From assembly GCA_013288135.1 (NCBI GenBank), contig JABDCL010000001.1:124001-188000 (forward strand): a DNA stretch of 64,000 nucleotides, in the 5' to 3' direction. Positions 46,678 to 55,357 of the stretch are shown one piece after another. A program made the position numbers and the translations under genes. The notes under the pieces were generated by a model. It did not search any database and was not told the origin of the DNA. It saw nothing but the letters and a program-made list of their open reading frames with translations. The first letter of the stretch is position 1; every line of letters starts with the position of its first letter. Source of the DNA: Gammaproteobacteria bacterium. Its GTDB lineage: Bacteria; Pseudomonadota; Gammaproteobacteria; UBA6186; Azoamicaceae.

Positions 46678-46767
46678 AAAAATACCAAAAAAACTTCCCA
46701 TTTACCCTAAATTCGGTTTATGCTAGATAATATGTAGGTTACCGCAATAGCGGTTTAAGAATTCAAT

Positions 46768-47781
46768 TTGAACGATCAAACACATGCAACAGCGCTCACT
46801 TTAACACCCTTCGATAATCGACGGCTTGTTAGTTTATGTGGCCGTTTTGATGAACACCTCCGCCAAATCGAACGCCGGTTAGGAATAGAAATTATCAATC
46901 GAGGTAATGAATTCCAGCTTATTGGCACTGATCAATCCATCCATGTGGCGGTACAAGTATTAAAAGATCTTTATCAAACTGCCGCTCATGTTGAATTAAC
47001 CCCCACACAAGTTCATCTTTCTTTACAACAATTTGGGAATAGGGTGGACGAGACTCTATACAATCAAAGTCAAGATAAATCTAAACCCATCCTTAAAACC
47101 CGTTCCGGCGAAATTCATCTTCGTTCTCCCAATCAAATACGTTATGTTCAAAATATTTTTTCTCATGACATTAATTTTGGGATTGGCCCCGCCGGAACAG
47201 GCAAAACATTTTTGGCAATTGCCTGTGCAGTATCTGCTTTAGAACAAGAAAAAGTAAGAAGAATTTTATTGGTACGACCTGCTGTCGAAGCAGGAGAACG
47301 CTTAGGATTTTTACCAGGTGATCTCTCACAAAAAATTGATCCCTACCTTCGTCCCATGTATGATGCTCTTTATGAAATACTGGGATTCGAGCGGGTTGCC
47401 AAACTTCTCGACCGCCAAATTATAGAAATTGCCTCTCTTGCCTATATGCGAGGACGCACTTTAAATGATGCTTTTATTATCTTAGATGAAAGTCAAAATA
47501 CCACTATCGAACAAATGAAAATGTTTTTAACTCGTATCGGCTTTAGCTCCACAGCGGTTATTACTGGAGATATCACACAAATTGATCTCCCCAAAGGTCG
47601 ATTATCCGGGCTACGTCAAGTCATTGGCTTATTGAAAGATATCGATGGTATCAGCTTTTCCTTTTTTCAATCCATTGACGTTGTGAGACACCCTGCTGTA
47701 CAAAAAATTATTGAAGCTTATGAAAAACATGAAGCTCGATTTCAAGATAAACCGGATAATTTACCCGGAGAAACACAGTGA
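46768..47781 (+). CDS. ybeZ: PhoH-like ATPase YbeZ
   Basis: A 337-residue PhoH-family protein. Walker A GPAGTGKTFLA near 138-148, Walker B AFIILDESQNTT near 232-243, and the PhoH motif RLGFLPGDL. It works with YbeY in rRNA maturation, probably as a nucleoside triphosphatase or helicase. The start is TTG with a weak ribosome site; it matches the family N-terminus. It overlaps ybeY by four bases. Confidence 0.95.
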   Translation: MNDQTHATALTLTPFDNRRLVSLCGRFDEHLRQIERRLGIEIINRGNEFQLIGTDQSIHVAVQVLKDLYQTAAHVELTPTQVHLSLQQFGNRVDETLYNQSQDKSKPILKTRSGEIHLRSPNQIRYVQNIFSHDINFGIGPAGTGKTFLAIACAVSALEQEKVRRILLVRPAVEAGERLGFLPGDLSQKIDPYLRPMYDALYEILGFERVAKLLDRQIIEIASLAYMRGRTLNDAFIILDESQNTTIEQMKMFLTRIGFSSTAVITGDITQIDLPKGRLSGLRQVIGLLKDIDGISFSFFQSIDVVRHPAVQKIIEAYEKHEARFQDKPDNLPGETQ

Positions 47782-48239
47782 TCGAGGTGGAACTCCAAAT
47801 TGCAAGTCAAGCTAAAACTCTTCCCCACCCTTCTCAATTCCGAGAATGGATCAATGTGACATTATCAAATCGCTTAAAGACTGCTGAAATGACTATTCGT
47901 ATTGTGGATGAGGAAGAGAGTGCGGAACTTAATCAACAATATCGCCGGAAAAAAGGACCCACCAATGTATTATCATTTCCTTATCAACAGATCCCTGGTG
48001 TAATCACACGACTTTTAGGTGATATAATAATTTGTGCGCCGGTGGTAGAAGCAGAAGCCACCGCACAAAACAAAGATTTACTTGCTCATTGGGCACATAT
48101 GGTCGTCCATGGGACATTACATTTACTAGGATTTAATCACGAATTTAACGAGGACGCTGAAGAAATGGAAGGCATGGAAACAGAAATACTCGTTAGATTA
48201 GGCTTTCCACCCCCTTACGGAGACACACTGACATCATGA
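47778..48239 (+). CDS. ybeY: Endoribonuclease YbeY
   Basis: A 153-residue metal-dependent RNase needed for 16S rRNA 3'-end maturation and ribosome quality control. The zinc motif is HGTLHLLGFNH (HxxxHxxxxxH, about 113-123), preceded by RKKGPTNVLSFPY. Length matches E. coli (155). Overlaps its neighbours by four bases on both sides, so translation is probably coupled. The start is GTG. Confidence 0.97.
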   Translation: MIEVELQIASQAKTLPHPSQFREWINVTLSNRLKTAEMTIRIVDEEESAELNQQYRRKKGPTNVLSFPYQQIPGVITRLLGDIIICAPVVEAEATAQNKDLLAHWAHMVVHGTLHLLGFNHEFNEDAEEMEGMETEILVRLGFPPPYGDTLTS

Positions 48240-49078
48240 GTGACGATAGTACAACATCTTCATCCCATCGTTCTTGGCTAGAAAAAATAGGGCAAGCCTT
48301 AGCAGGCGAACCTCGCGATCGCAACGAATTAATAGAGATCCTACGAGAAGCGACAGAAAGGCAATTATTAGATACCAATTCTTTCAATATGATTGAAGGG
48401 GTGCTTAAAGTACAAGAATTGCGTGTTCGCGATATTATGATCCCGCGATCACAAATGATAGTGATTGAACAAGAGATGTCTTTAGAAGATATTCTGCCTA
48501 TTGTTATTCAAACGGTTCATTCCCGATTCCCAGTGATTGGCGAAAACAAAGATGAAGTTCTCGGCATTTTATTAGCTAAAGACTTACTCGCTTATAGCTT
48601 TGGCGAGAAAAAAACTTTTAATATTCGTGAAATTTTACGCCCTCCTATTTTTATTCCTGAAAGTAAACGTCTGGATGTATTATTACAAGAATTTCGAGTG
48701 AATCGTAATCACATGGCCGTGGTTATCGATGAATACGGCGGGGTTACTGGTCTTGTGACTATCGAAGATGTACTCGAACAAATTGTGGGTGATATCGAAG
48801 ATGAGTATGACACTGAAGACGATCAAGCCATTAAAAAATATAATGAAACGTCTTATTATGTAAAAGCCTTAACAACCATTGAAGAATTTAACGATTATTT
48901 TAATACCCATTTAGAAGATAAAGATGTTGAAACGATTGGGGGTTTAGTGATGCGCGGTTTTGGACATTTACCCAAACGCGGTGAATCTGTCGAAATTGGT
49001 AACTATCGATTTAAAGTATTACGTGCAGATAATCGTCGCATCCATCTATTACAAGCAATCATTAAACCAGAACAATAG
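48236..49078 (+). CDS. corC: CorC/YbeX, CBS-domain protein
   Basis: A 280-residue soluble protein of the HlyC/CorC family, tied to Mg/Co efflux and ribosome function. Two CBS domains (about 67-190; VRDIMIPRSQMIVI and VVIDEYGGVTGLVTIEDVLE) are followed by a CorC_HlyC domain (about 205-280). The N-terminal 60 residues match YbeX. In E. coli lnt follows directly; here rimK is inserted on the other strand. Confidence 0.95.
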   Translation: MSDDSTTSSSHRSWLEKIGQALAGEPRDRNELIEILREATERQLLDTNSFNMIEGVLKVQELRVRDIMIPRSQMIVIEQEMSLEDILPIVIQTVHSRFPVIGENKDEVLGILLAKDLLAYSFGEKKTFNIREILRPPIFIPESKRLDVLLQEFRVNRNHMAVVIDEYGGVTGLVTIEDVLEQIVGDIEDEYDTEDDQAIKKYNETSYYVKALTTIEEFNDYFNTHLEDKDVETIGGLVMRGFGHLPKRGESVEIGNYRFKVLRADNRRIHLLQAIIKPEQ

Positions 49079-49112
49079 GGTTTAAATCGTAGGGGGGGCT
49101 CGTTCATCACGT

Positions 49113-49135
49113 GGGACGGTGTCAGACACCGTCCC
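49113..49135. terminator. GGGACGGTGT hairpin between corC and rimK
   Basis: GGGACGGTGT-CAG-ACACCGTCCC, a ten-bp perfect stem with a three-base loop, placed between convergent stop codons. There is no T run, so it is either a weak bidirectional terminator or a REP-like repeat. Its GGTGTCAGACAC core recurs at 35688. Confidence 0.5.
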
Positions 49136-49138
49136 CAC

Positions 49139-50044
49139 CTATCCCTTCCCCTTCGTACGAGTACTATGCGGTTTTGCATGTTGCTCTATAAACTCAATAA
49201 TTTTACTAGCGACATCAATTCCAGTGGTTGTTTCAATACCTTTTAATCCAGGTGATGAATTGACTTCTAAAACACAAGGACCATGGTTCGATCGTAAAAT
49301 ATCAACACCTGCTACATTCAAACCCATGATTTGAGCGGCTCTTACCGCAGTGACACGTTCTTCTGGTGTAATTTTTATCGGCTCTCCTGTTCCCCCCCTA
49401 TGAATGTTGGAACGAAAATCACCTGATTTTGCCTGACGTTTCATCGAGGCCACTACCTTTCCACCGATGACAAAACAGCGAATATCACTACACTCTGCTT
49501 CTTTGATAAATTCTTGCACCATGATATTTACTTTCAAGCCTGTAAAAGCATCAATCACACTCTCTGCTGCTTTTTGAGTTTCTGCAAGCACAACACCCAT
49601 TCCTTGCGTCCCTTCTAACACTTTGATGACGAGGGGGCTCCCACCCATCATACGAATTAAATCTTGAGTATCATCAGGAGAATGTGCAAAACCGGTAATG
49701 GGCAAACCAATACCTTTACGAGACAGTAATTGCAACGAACGTAATTTATCCCGAGAACGAGAAATGGCAACAGACTCGTTAACCGGAAAAATGCCCATCA
49801 TTTCACATTGCCTTAAAACTGCGGTACCATAAAAAGTAATGGAGGCTCCAATTCTTGGGATCACTGCATCAAAATTATGTAAGCGGCGACCTTTGTAATG
49901 AATAGAAGGCTTATGAGACGCGATATTCATATAGCAACGCAGAGTGTCAATAACCTCTACCTGGTGCCCACGCTGGCGTGACGCTTCCACCAATCGAATG
50001 GTAGAATATAATTTAGCTTGACGGGATAAAATGGCAATTCTCAT
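49139..50044 (-). CDS. rimK: RimK-type ATP-grasp glutamate ligase
   Basis: A 301-residue ATP-grasp enzyme, the length of E. coli RimK (300), which adds glutamate residues to the C-terminus of ribosomal protein S6 and can make polyglutamate. Typical segments are [49 protein letters not shown] and [14 protein letters not shown] (metal-binding Glu/Asn). It is inserted between corC and lnt on the opposite strand. Whether S6 here has the Glu-accepting C-terminus cannot be checked in this window. Confidence 0.94.
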   Translation of the reverse strand: MRIAILSRQAKLYSTIRLVEASRQRGHQVEVIDTLRCYMNIASHKPSIHYKGRRLHNFDAVIPRIGASITFYGTAVLRQCEMMGIFPVNESVAISRSRDKLRSLQLLSRKGIGLPITGFAHSPDDTQDLIRMMGGSPLVIKVLEGTQGMGVVLAETQKAAESVIDAFTGLKVNIMVQEFIKEAECSDIRCFVIGGKVVASMKRQAKSGDFRSNIHRGGTGEPIKITPEERVTAVRAAQIMGLNVAGVDILRSNHGPCVLEVNSSPGLKGIETTTGIDVASKIIEFIEQHAKPHSTRTKGKG

Positions 50045-50091
50045 GTATTACAGTTTAGACTCAGTCATGATGTTTTTGGGATTATAGGTAG

Positions 50092-51618
50092 ATGTTTTTA
50101 AATAGGTCACATGTTCCTCTTGTTTTAGCACTGTTAACAGGCGCTATTCTGCCTTTAGCTTTTGCCCCTTATCAACTGTGGTGGTTGGCGGTACTCTCAC
50201 CAACAGCTTTACTTTGGTTCTGGAAGGATGCATCACCTAAACAGGCTTTGCAACTTGGATTTTGCTATGGCTTAGGTTTTTTTGGGGTCGGCGTTTCTTG
50301 GGTTTATGTCAGTATTCACTATTTTGGCCAGACAGACGTTCCTTTGGCTCTTTTCATCACCGCTTTATTTATTATAATTCTTGCGCTTTTCCCTGCACTC
50401 AATGGATATATTTTAAAACAACTTTATCCTAACCCCAAACCTAATTTTGCTCTTTGTCTTGTCGGTTTCCCAAGCAGTTGGGTTCTATTTGAGTGGATAA
50501 GAAGTTGGATATTTTCGGGCTTCCCCTGGCTTTATCTGGGATATACCCAAATAGATACTTTTCTTTCGAACTACGCGCCCATTTTAAGTGTTTACGGTAT
50601 CTCTCTCGCCATTGTTTTCAGTAGCGGATGTATTGTAGCGATTATAAACATACCCAAAAAAGAAAATTTTAAATTACGCCAATTACTGCCACTTCTTTTT
50701 CTTTGTGGAGTTTGGGGAGGCGGTTATTATCTTGATAAATTACAACTTACAAAACCTTGGACGTATAGTGAAGGTCCAGTGCAAACCGTTGCATTAATAC
50801 AAGGTAACATCAATCCACTGGAAAAATTTCCCGATAACAATCCTATTTTCGCCACTGATCAAATTTATGGCCCTCTCACTGAAAATCAATGGTGGCTCGA
50901 TCTCATTATCTGGCCTGAAAGTGCAATTCCACTGCCTTTGCCTGATGCACAAGATTATATTAATTTTCTTGATAAAAAAGCTAAAGCACATAATATTACC
51001 TTTATTACAGGACTACAGGTAATTAACAATCATAATTACTATAATGCGATGATTGCATTAGGAAACAATTCAAGCCCTCTTTATTATAAACGGCATTTAG
51101 TGCCTTTTGGAGAATATTTACCCTTTGATAAATTATTACGTGGATTAATTAATTTCTTTGATCTGCCCATGTCAGATTTTCTCGAAGGTCCAGATGATCA
51201 ACCCTTATTAAAATCCGGAAATTTAAGAATTGAACCCCTTATTTGTTATGAAATTGCATTCCCAGAATTAGTTCGTAGCTCTCTCAAAGATGCCAACGTC
51301 ATTGTCAATATCAGCGAAGATGGTTGGTTTGGACGTTCATGGGGACCTTATCAACATCTTCAAATTGCGAGAATGCGGGCTTTAGAAACCAATCGCTATG
51401 TCCTTCGAGCAACGACCAGTGGAATTTCTGCCATTATTGATCCCAAAGGAAAAATAGTCTCTGCTTCTCCACAATTTAAAGCCATGGCTTTAAATGGCAG
51501 TTTTCAAGGAATGGCGGGTCAAACCCCCTGGGTTCAAATAGGATTATGGCCTTTGTTAGGATTTCTGATCGTTATTTTTATGCTATTTGCATTCATAAAT
51601 AAAACTCGAAAAACTTAG
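50092..51618 (+). CDS. lnt: Apolipoprotein N-acyltransferase
   Basis: A 508-residue inner-membrane enzyme that adds the third acyl chain to lipoproteins. Eight or so membrane segments flank a periplasmic nitrilase domain with the Glu-Lys-Cys triad: WPESAIPLP, YYKRHLVPFGEYLP and IEPLICYEIAFPE. Length matches E. coli Lnt (512). It completes the lipoprotein pathway together with lspA at 23018. The ATG is in GTAGATGTTTT with no strong ribosome site visible. Confidence 0.96.
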   Translation: MFLNRSHVPLVLALLTGAILPLAFAPYQLWWLAVLSPTALLWFWKDASPKQALQLGFCYGLGFFGVGVSWVYVSIHYFGQTDVPLALFITALFIIILALFPALNGYILKQLYPNPKPNFALCLVGFPSSWVLFEWIRSWIFSGFPWLYLGYTQIDTFLSNYAPILSVYGISLAIVFSSGCIVAIINIPKKENFKLRQLLPLLFLCGVWGGGYYLDKLQLTKPWTYSEGPVQTVALIQGNINPLEKFPDNNPIFATDQIYGPLTENQWWLDLIIWPESAIPLPLPDAQDYINFLDKKAKAHNITFITGLQVINNHNYYNAMIALGNNSSPLYYKRHLVPFGEYLPFDKLLRGLINFFDLPMSDFLEGPDDQPLLKSGNLRIEPLICYEIAFPELVRSSLKDANVIVNISEDGWFGRSWGPYQHLQIARMRALETNRYVLRATTSGISAIIDPKGKIVSASPQFKAMALNGSFQGMAGQTPWVQIGLWPLLGFLIVIFMLFAFINKTRKT

Positions 51619-51694
51619 ATTTAACCCTTACCGGACTAATAGCACTCTCTCCTGAAACGGCACAGGGCTGTTCAGCGAACAATTAAGCTGTTAC

Positions 51695-51920
51695 CTGTGC
51701 GTAAAAGAATCATCAAATGAATTTATGAACCTGAGTTCCGGTTAAGGGGGGTCTCATAATATGAACGTTGGCATATTTTGATGTTTTTTTCTGGGTTGCT
51801 TCACCTTCGGTTCGCAATGACGGCAATGAACTTTTACATAAAAGGTGGCGCTTCGCGCAGTATTTAACTCGTCTTTCCCACGAAATTAGATATGATTACA
51901 CCTACGCTTTGGTCTCAATG
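51695..51920. repeat. Long inverted repeat, left arm (226 bp)
   Basis: Matches the reverse complement of 52164-52389 at 223 of 226 positions, with an unbroken identical run of 207 bases (51700-51906 against 52178-52384). Mismatches are at 51699, 51907 and 51911. Inside is TTGCTTCACCTTCGGTTCGC followed by AATGACGG, which resembles dispersed repeats of other intracellular bacteria. No transposase gene and no open frame of note. Confidence 0.95.
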
Positions 51921-52163
51921 TTCTGTCTTCAAGAGACGGCTCGCTTACTGAACCACAAACAGCACTATTTCATACTTGTTTGTAGATCAAGGCAACCCCT
52001 AAAACTGAATAATTTTTACAGCAAGCAAATTATACTGCAGATTTTTCACTTGCCAGCCTAGAAATTAGGACAGTTGTTTTTGAGAAGCTTTTAAACCAGC
52101 AATAGCTTATTAGAGCATATCGTTTCATACAAGGGTTCAATACCTCGTATACGAAGTTTTTTT
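51921..52163. other. 243-bp spacer of the long inverted repeat
   Basis: No coding sequence or tRNA is recognisable on either strand. The minus strand has a nine-codon frame (ATGAAAAAAACTTCGTATAC..) that stops at once. The spacer could be loop RNA or simply unrelated DNA. Confidence 0.6.
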
Positions 52164-52389
52164 CATTGAGACAAAAACGTAGGTGTAATCATATCTAATT
52201 TCGTGGGAAAGACGAGTTAAATACTGCGCGAAGCGCCACCTTTTATGTAAAAGTTCATTGCCGTCATTGCGAACCGAAGGTGAAGCAACCCAGAAAAAAA
52301 CATCAAAATATGCCAACGTTCATATTATGAGACCCCCCTTAACCGGAACTCAGGTTCATAAATTCATTTGATGATTCTTTTACGTACAG
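52164..52389. repeat. Long inverted repeat, right arm (226 bp)
   Basis: Pairs with 51695-51920. The outermost ten bases hold the last codons and stop codon of the DUF2971 gene (stop at 52380-52382), so the element either ends in that gene or was copied from its 3' end. Confidence 0.95.
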
Positions 52390-53198
52390 AAACTTATACC
52401 AAGTTTACTCAACTCAGCATAAAGAAACTTAGCATCACAACTTGGCCCAGTCAAAATTTGTTGAATAACCCCATCCCTAATGGCAGCTTGCCAAACAAAA
52501 GGTAATTGCAAATTATTGGGAAAATCTATGATACTGCCATCATTCAATACAAATTTACCTAAACCAAAAGCTGATAAGGAGATACGAAATTCATTTTCTT
52601 CAACAAATGTATTAGATTTTAAATACGTATATTCAATTTGGTTAGGTAGACGTTCCTTGTTTGCTTGATGAACTTTCCAATCAATATAATTCACGACTCC
52701 ATAATTTATATCAAAAATTTGACGGAATTTAATTCCATTACATTCGAGCATAGAATCAGCGAATGAATGATTTAACATGGTTCGTAGCTTGCTGAAAATA
52801 AAGACTATACCAACTTTCCCCTTCTCACTATCATTTGCATAATTTTTCCATATATAATCTGAACTTTTCATAGAAAAGCAACAGGCATAAGTTCTCGTGC
52901 GTGCTTGTTCATAATAATGTTTCGATGTAAAACTTGGATTTTTTTCAAACATTGTTTCTACATTACCTTGCTGATCTTGGGGTAGTTGTCGCCCATCGTA
53001 CGAGTCTGATCCTGGAAAGCCCTCATAGCTATCTACTCGATTGAAATGCAAATAACCATCTATAATCGATCTCAACAGGTTTTCTACACTCATTATTTTA
53101 TAGAGCAATTGATCAACCGGCGGAACAGTCAGCATAGCTGCATGAGGTTCAATACTACCAAAGGGGGCAGGAATGCTAGCACGGTGTTTTCTTGTCAC
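52380..53198 (-). CDS. DUF2971-like protein
   Basis: A 272-residue protein of DUF2971 type. LLYKIMSVENLLRSIIDGYLHFNRVDSYEGF (about 35-65) fits the family opening (Y-K...L..I..G-L-F...FNDPFEG). A central ACCFSMKSSDYIWKNYAND with GKVGIVFIF matches its CFS...LW..YA...G..I.F block. Function is unknown; members occur in variable islands and next to defence genes. I chose a GTG start with AAGGAG seven bases upstream. The last codons and the TAA lie in the long inverted repeat. Confidence 0.72.
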   Translation of the reverse strand: MTRKHRASIPAPFGSIEPHAAMLTVPPVDQLLYKIMSVENLLRSIIDGYLHFNRVDSYEGFPGSDSYDGRQLPQDQQGNVETMFEKNPSFTSKHYYEQARTRTYACCFSMKSSDYIWKNYANDSEKGKVGIVFIFSKLRTMLNHSFADSMLECNGIKFRQIFDINYGVVNYIDWKVHQANKERLPNQIEYTYLKSNTFVEENEFRISLSAFGLGKFVLNDGSIIDFPNNLQLPFVWQAAIRDGVIQQILTGPSCDAKFLYAELSKLGISFCT

Positions 53199-53344
53199 AT
53201 CATGACTCCTTTTTAACAAGTTGGTCTTAATAAAGACTTCTTCTTGTCTAAAATTATAGTCTACATTTTCTCGAAAGATTTGGTTAGTGTTGTCATGTTA
53301 GCAGCAAACTTTAATGCAAGGTAGTTGGACCCGATGATTGTATT

Positions 53345-54184
53345 TTACTCTTCTAAAACTTGTGCTGACTTTTTTGAATACAGATAATTGTCTGAAGAAA
53401 TAACTTTTTTACCAGTTTTTCTCTCCAACTCTAATTTAGCCTTTTTAGCAATCTCACCACCTGTTTTTCCAGCAATTGTGTTTTCCTTCATTCCTATAGC
53501 TTCCATAGTCTCCGCTATCTGCCTGGTTGATAGTTCCGCCAACGCTGTAAAAATTAGCTCTGCTTCATTCATGTGATCACGAAGATTTTGAGTTTTCAAT
53601 CCTTTAATTTTTTTATGTTCCTTGACGCTTACCTCTGACCATTCCTGATGAATAATATTGGTTAATATTGCAAATTCTTCGCCTTTCTTAATATCATGAT
53701 TTTTCCAATAATCAGTGAGCTTATTCCGAGTTTCCTGACCCATCATTCGCTGCTGGATCCATTTCTCACTGCGACCATGCTTCTTCCAAGTTTCTCTAGC
53801 GCGATCTAATGATTTTGCAGGATCAGCCATTTCTTGCATACGCTCGTAGCCCACCTTCGCTAACCACAGTTTGATGGGTTCAGCATTTGGGCTGGGCACC
53901 GATTGAATTAACCTTAATAGGGTTTCAGCATCGGCGGTATCAGTAAGATATTTTTTGCCATCTGATGCTTCTAATTTCAGTCGGTTACATTTTGTAACCA
54001 CCTCACTTCCCTCATTTTTTAAACGATTCTTCAACACCTTCCAATAATTTCTAGCCATTTGATAATCAGTTTGCTGGATTAAAATTTGTATAATATCTAC
54101 AACTGAAAAAAACCAGGTTTCTGTTTCTTCATCGTATATACGACGGATCTTATAATCTTCAAAAATTGCTAAGTCGCTTTTCAT
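53345..54184 (-). CDS. BRO-N domain protein (prophage antirepressor/DinD-like)
   Basis: A 279-residue protein. Residues about 5-120 are a BRO-N domain (IRRIYDEETETWFFSVVDII, KKYLTDTADAETLLRLIQSV, EPIKLWLAKVG), a DNA-binding module of phage antirepressors and baculovirus BRO proteins. The C-terminal half has FAILTNIIHQEWSEVSVKEH, LRDHMNEAELIFTALAELST and an ending with KTGGEIAKKAKLELE. This resembles stand-alone chromosomal antirepressor or DinD proteins. It is a likely phage-derived or mobile gene, with no other phage gene nearby. Confidence 0.8.
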   Translation of the reverse strand: MKSDLAIFEDYKIRRIYDEETETWFFSVVDIIQILIQQTDYQMARNYWKVLKNRLKNEGSEVVTKCNRLKLEASDGKKYLTDTADAETLLRLIQSVPSPNAEPIKLWLAKVGYERMQEMADPAKSLDRARETWKKHGRSEKWIQQRMMGQETRNKLTDYWKNHDIKKGEEFAILTNIIHQEWSEVSVKEHKKIKGLKTQNLRDHMNEAELIFTALAELSTRQIAETMEAIGMKENTIAGKTGGEIAKKAKLELERKTGKKVISSDNYLYSKKSAQVLEE

Positions 54185-54245
54185 TCAAACTCCATTCCTC
54201 ATTTTCCCTGGATACTACTAATAGCCGAACAGGTGCGGGGCTATA

Positions 54246-55157
54246 TCAATTATTTAACAAAGCCCTCACCCGCCCCCAATCCAGGCTTCCAACCACAACA
54301 CCGGTAACCACCATCACACACGCTAAAACCAAGGCAATCGACATAGGTTCTTTATCAAAAAAAACCAAAAGACTCATGGAAATAACCGGCGTAAAATACG
54401 CCAAAATACCTAATAATTTGACATCTCCTTTTTGAGTGCCATGGATCCAAAAAAGATAGGCAAAACCCGAAGATAATCCCAACACAAACACCAATAAAGT
54501 TTCAAACAAAGAGGGTAAAACAAAGGTTTCATAATAAACATGTAATCCTAAGGAAAATAATGCCCCGACACCACAAAACAAGCCTATCATTTCAATAGGC
54601 ATTTTTTGATACCAAGCGGAGAAAACGGTGTAAGAACTCCAAATAACCGCTGCGGCTAAAGCAAATAAATAACCAGGCACATAATACCCTTTAAAGCCCA
54701 TCCACCCATTACCCCCGGTTAATAACAAAAACACACCCATTAATCCTAAAAAACCCCCAATCATGTGCTGCATTGTAAAACGTTCTCTCGGTAAAAAGCT
54801 GGTGAAAATAATAACAAGAAACGGCCATAAATAATCGATAAAATCGACATGAGCCGGTGGCGCATATTTAACAGCACTGATATAAGCCATATCGGTGCCG
54901 CAAACACCTAAAATGCCAATTAACCAGATGAAGGTCGGTTGTTGCTTGATAACCGCCCATTGTTTCTTAAAGGTCAAGCGGGTTGCCATCACAATAAAGT
55001 TAATTGCGAACATCAAAAAAAGGATTTCAAAAACAGGAAGGTTATTCAGGAGTTCAGAAACCAAAACAGCATATAAAGACCAAACAAGCAGAGCACCACA
55101 CCCCACCATTGTTGAAAATTTTACAGATTGCATAGACGATTGGTCTTGCACATTCAT
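54246..55157 (-). CDS. EamA/DMT-superfamily exporter, YddG-like
   Basis: A 303-residue inner-membrane protein with ten hydrophobic segments in two EamA halves. The opening GCGALLVWSLYAVLVSELLN and KYAPPAHVDFIDYLWPFLVI resemble YddG-type aromatic amino acid exporters. The substrate cannot be assigned from sequence. I chose ATG 55157, with GGGAG about 11 bases upstream, over a TTG seven codons earlier. Divergent from leuS. Confidence 0.82.
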   Translation of the reverse strand: MNVQDQSSMQSVKFSTMVGCGALLVWSLYAVLVSELLNNLPVFEILFLMFAINFIVMATRLTFKKQWAVIKQQPTFIWLIGILGVCGTDMAYISAVKYAPPAHVDFIDYLWPFLVIIFTSFLPRERFTMQHMIGGFLGLMGVFLLLTGGNGWMGFKGYYVPGYLFALAAAVIWSSYTVFSAWYQKMPIEMIGLFCGVGALFSLGLHVYYETFVLPSLFETLLVFVLGLSSGFAYLFWIHGTQKGDVKLLGILAYFTPVISMSLLVFFDKEPMSIALVLACVMVVTGVVVGSLDWGRVRALLNN

Positions 55158-55357
55158 CGTTTCTAATGCTCCCAACAATAACGGGCGGAGCCCTGTCCTT
55201 GCCCGTTAGCTTGCGATCTAACAAATAATTCCCAGATAAACAACTGGCATTATCCAGTTATCGACTCCTAATAACAAGATCTTATAACAAGAATCTCATT
55301 GTTGATAATGCGTGGTTTTGGTATGCTGTTTTGACGTATTACAAACGGTAAATTTTA

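Noticed and set aside
51768-52061. A 97-codon open frame within the long inverted repeat.
   Set aside because: It runs from the left arm into the spacer, has no ribosome site and no recognisable sequence; arms of this kind are not usually coding.
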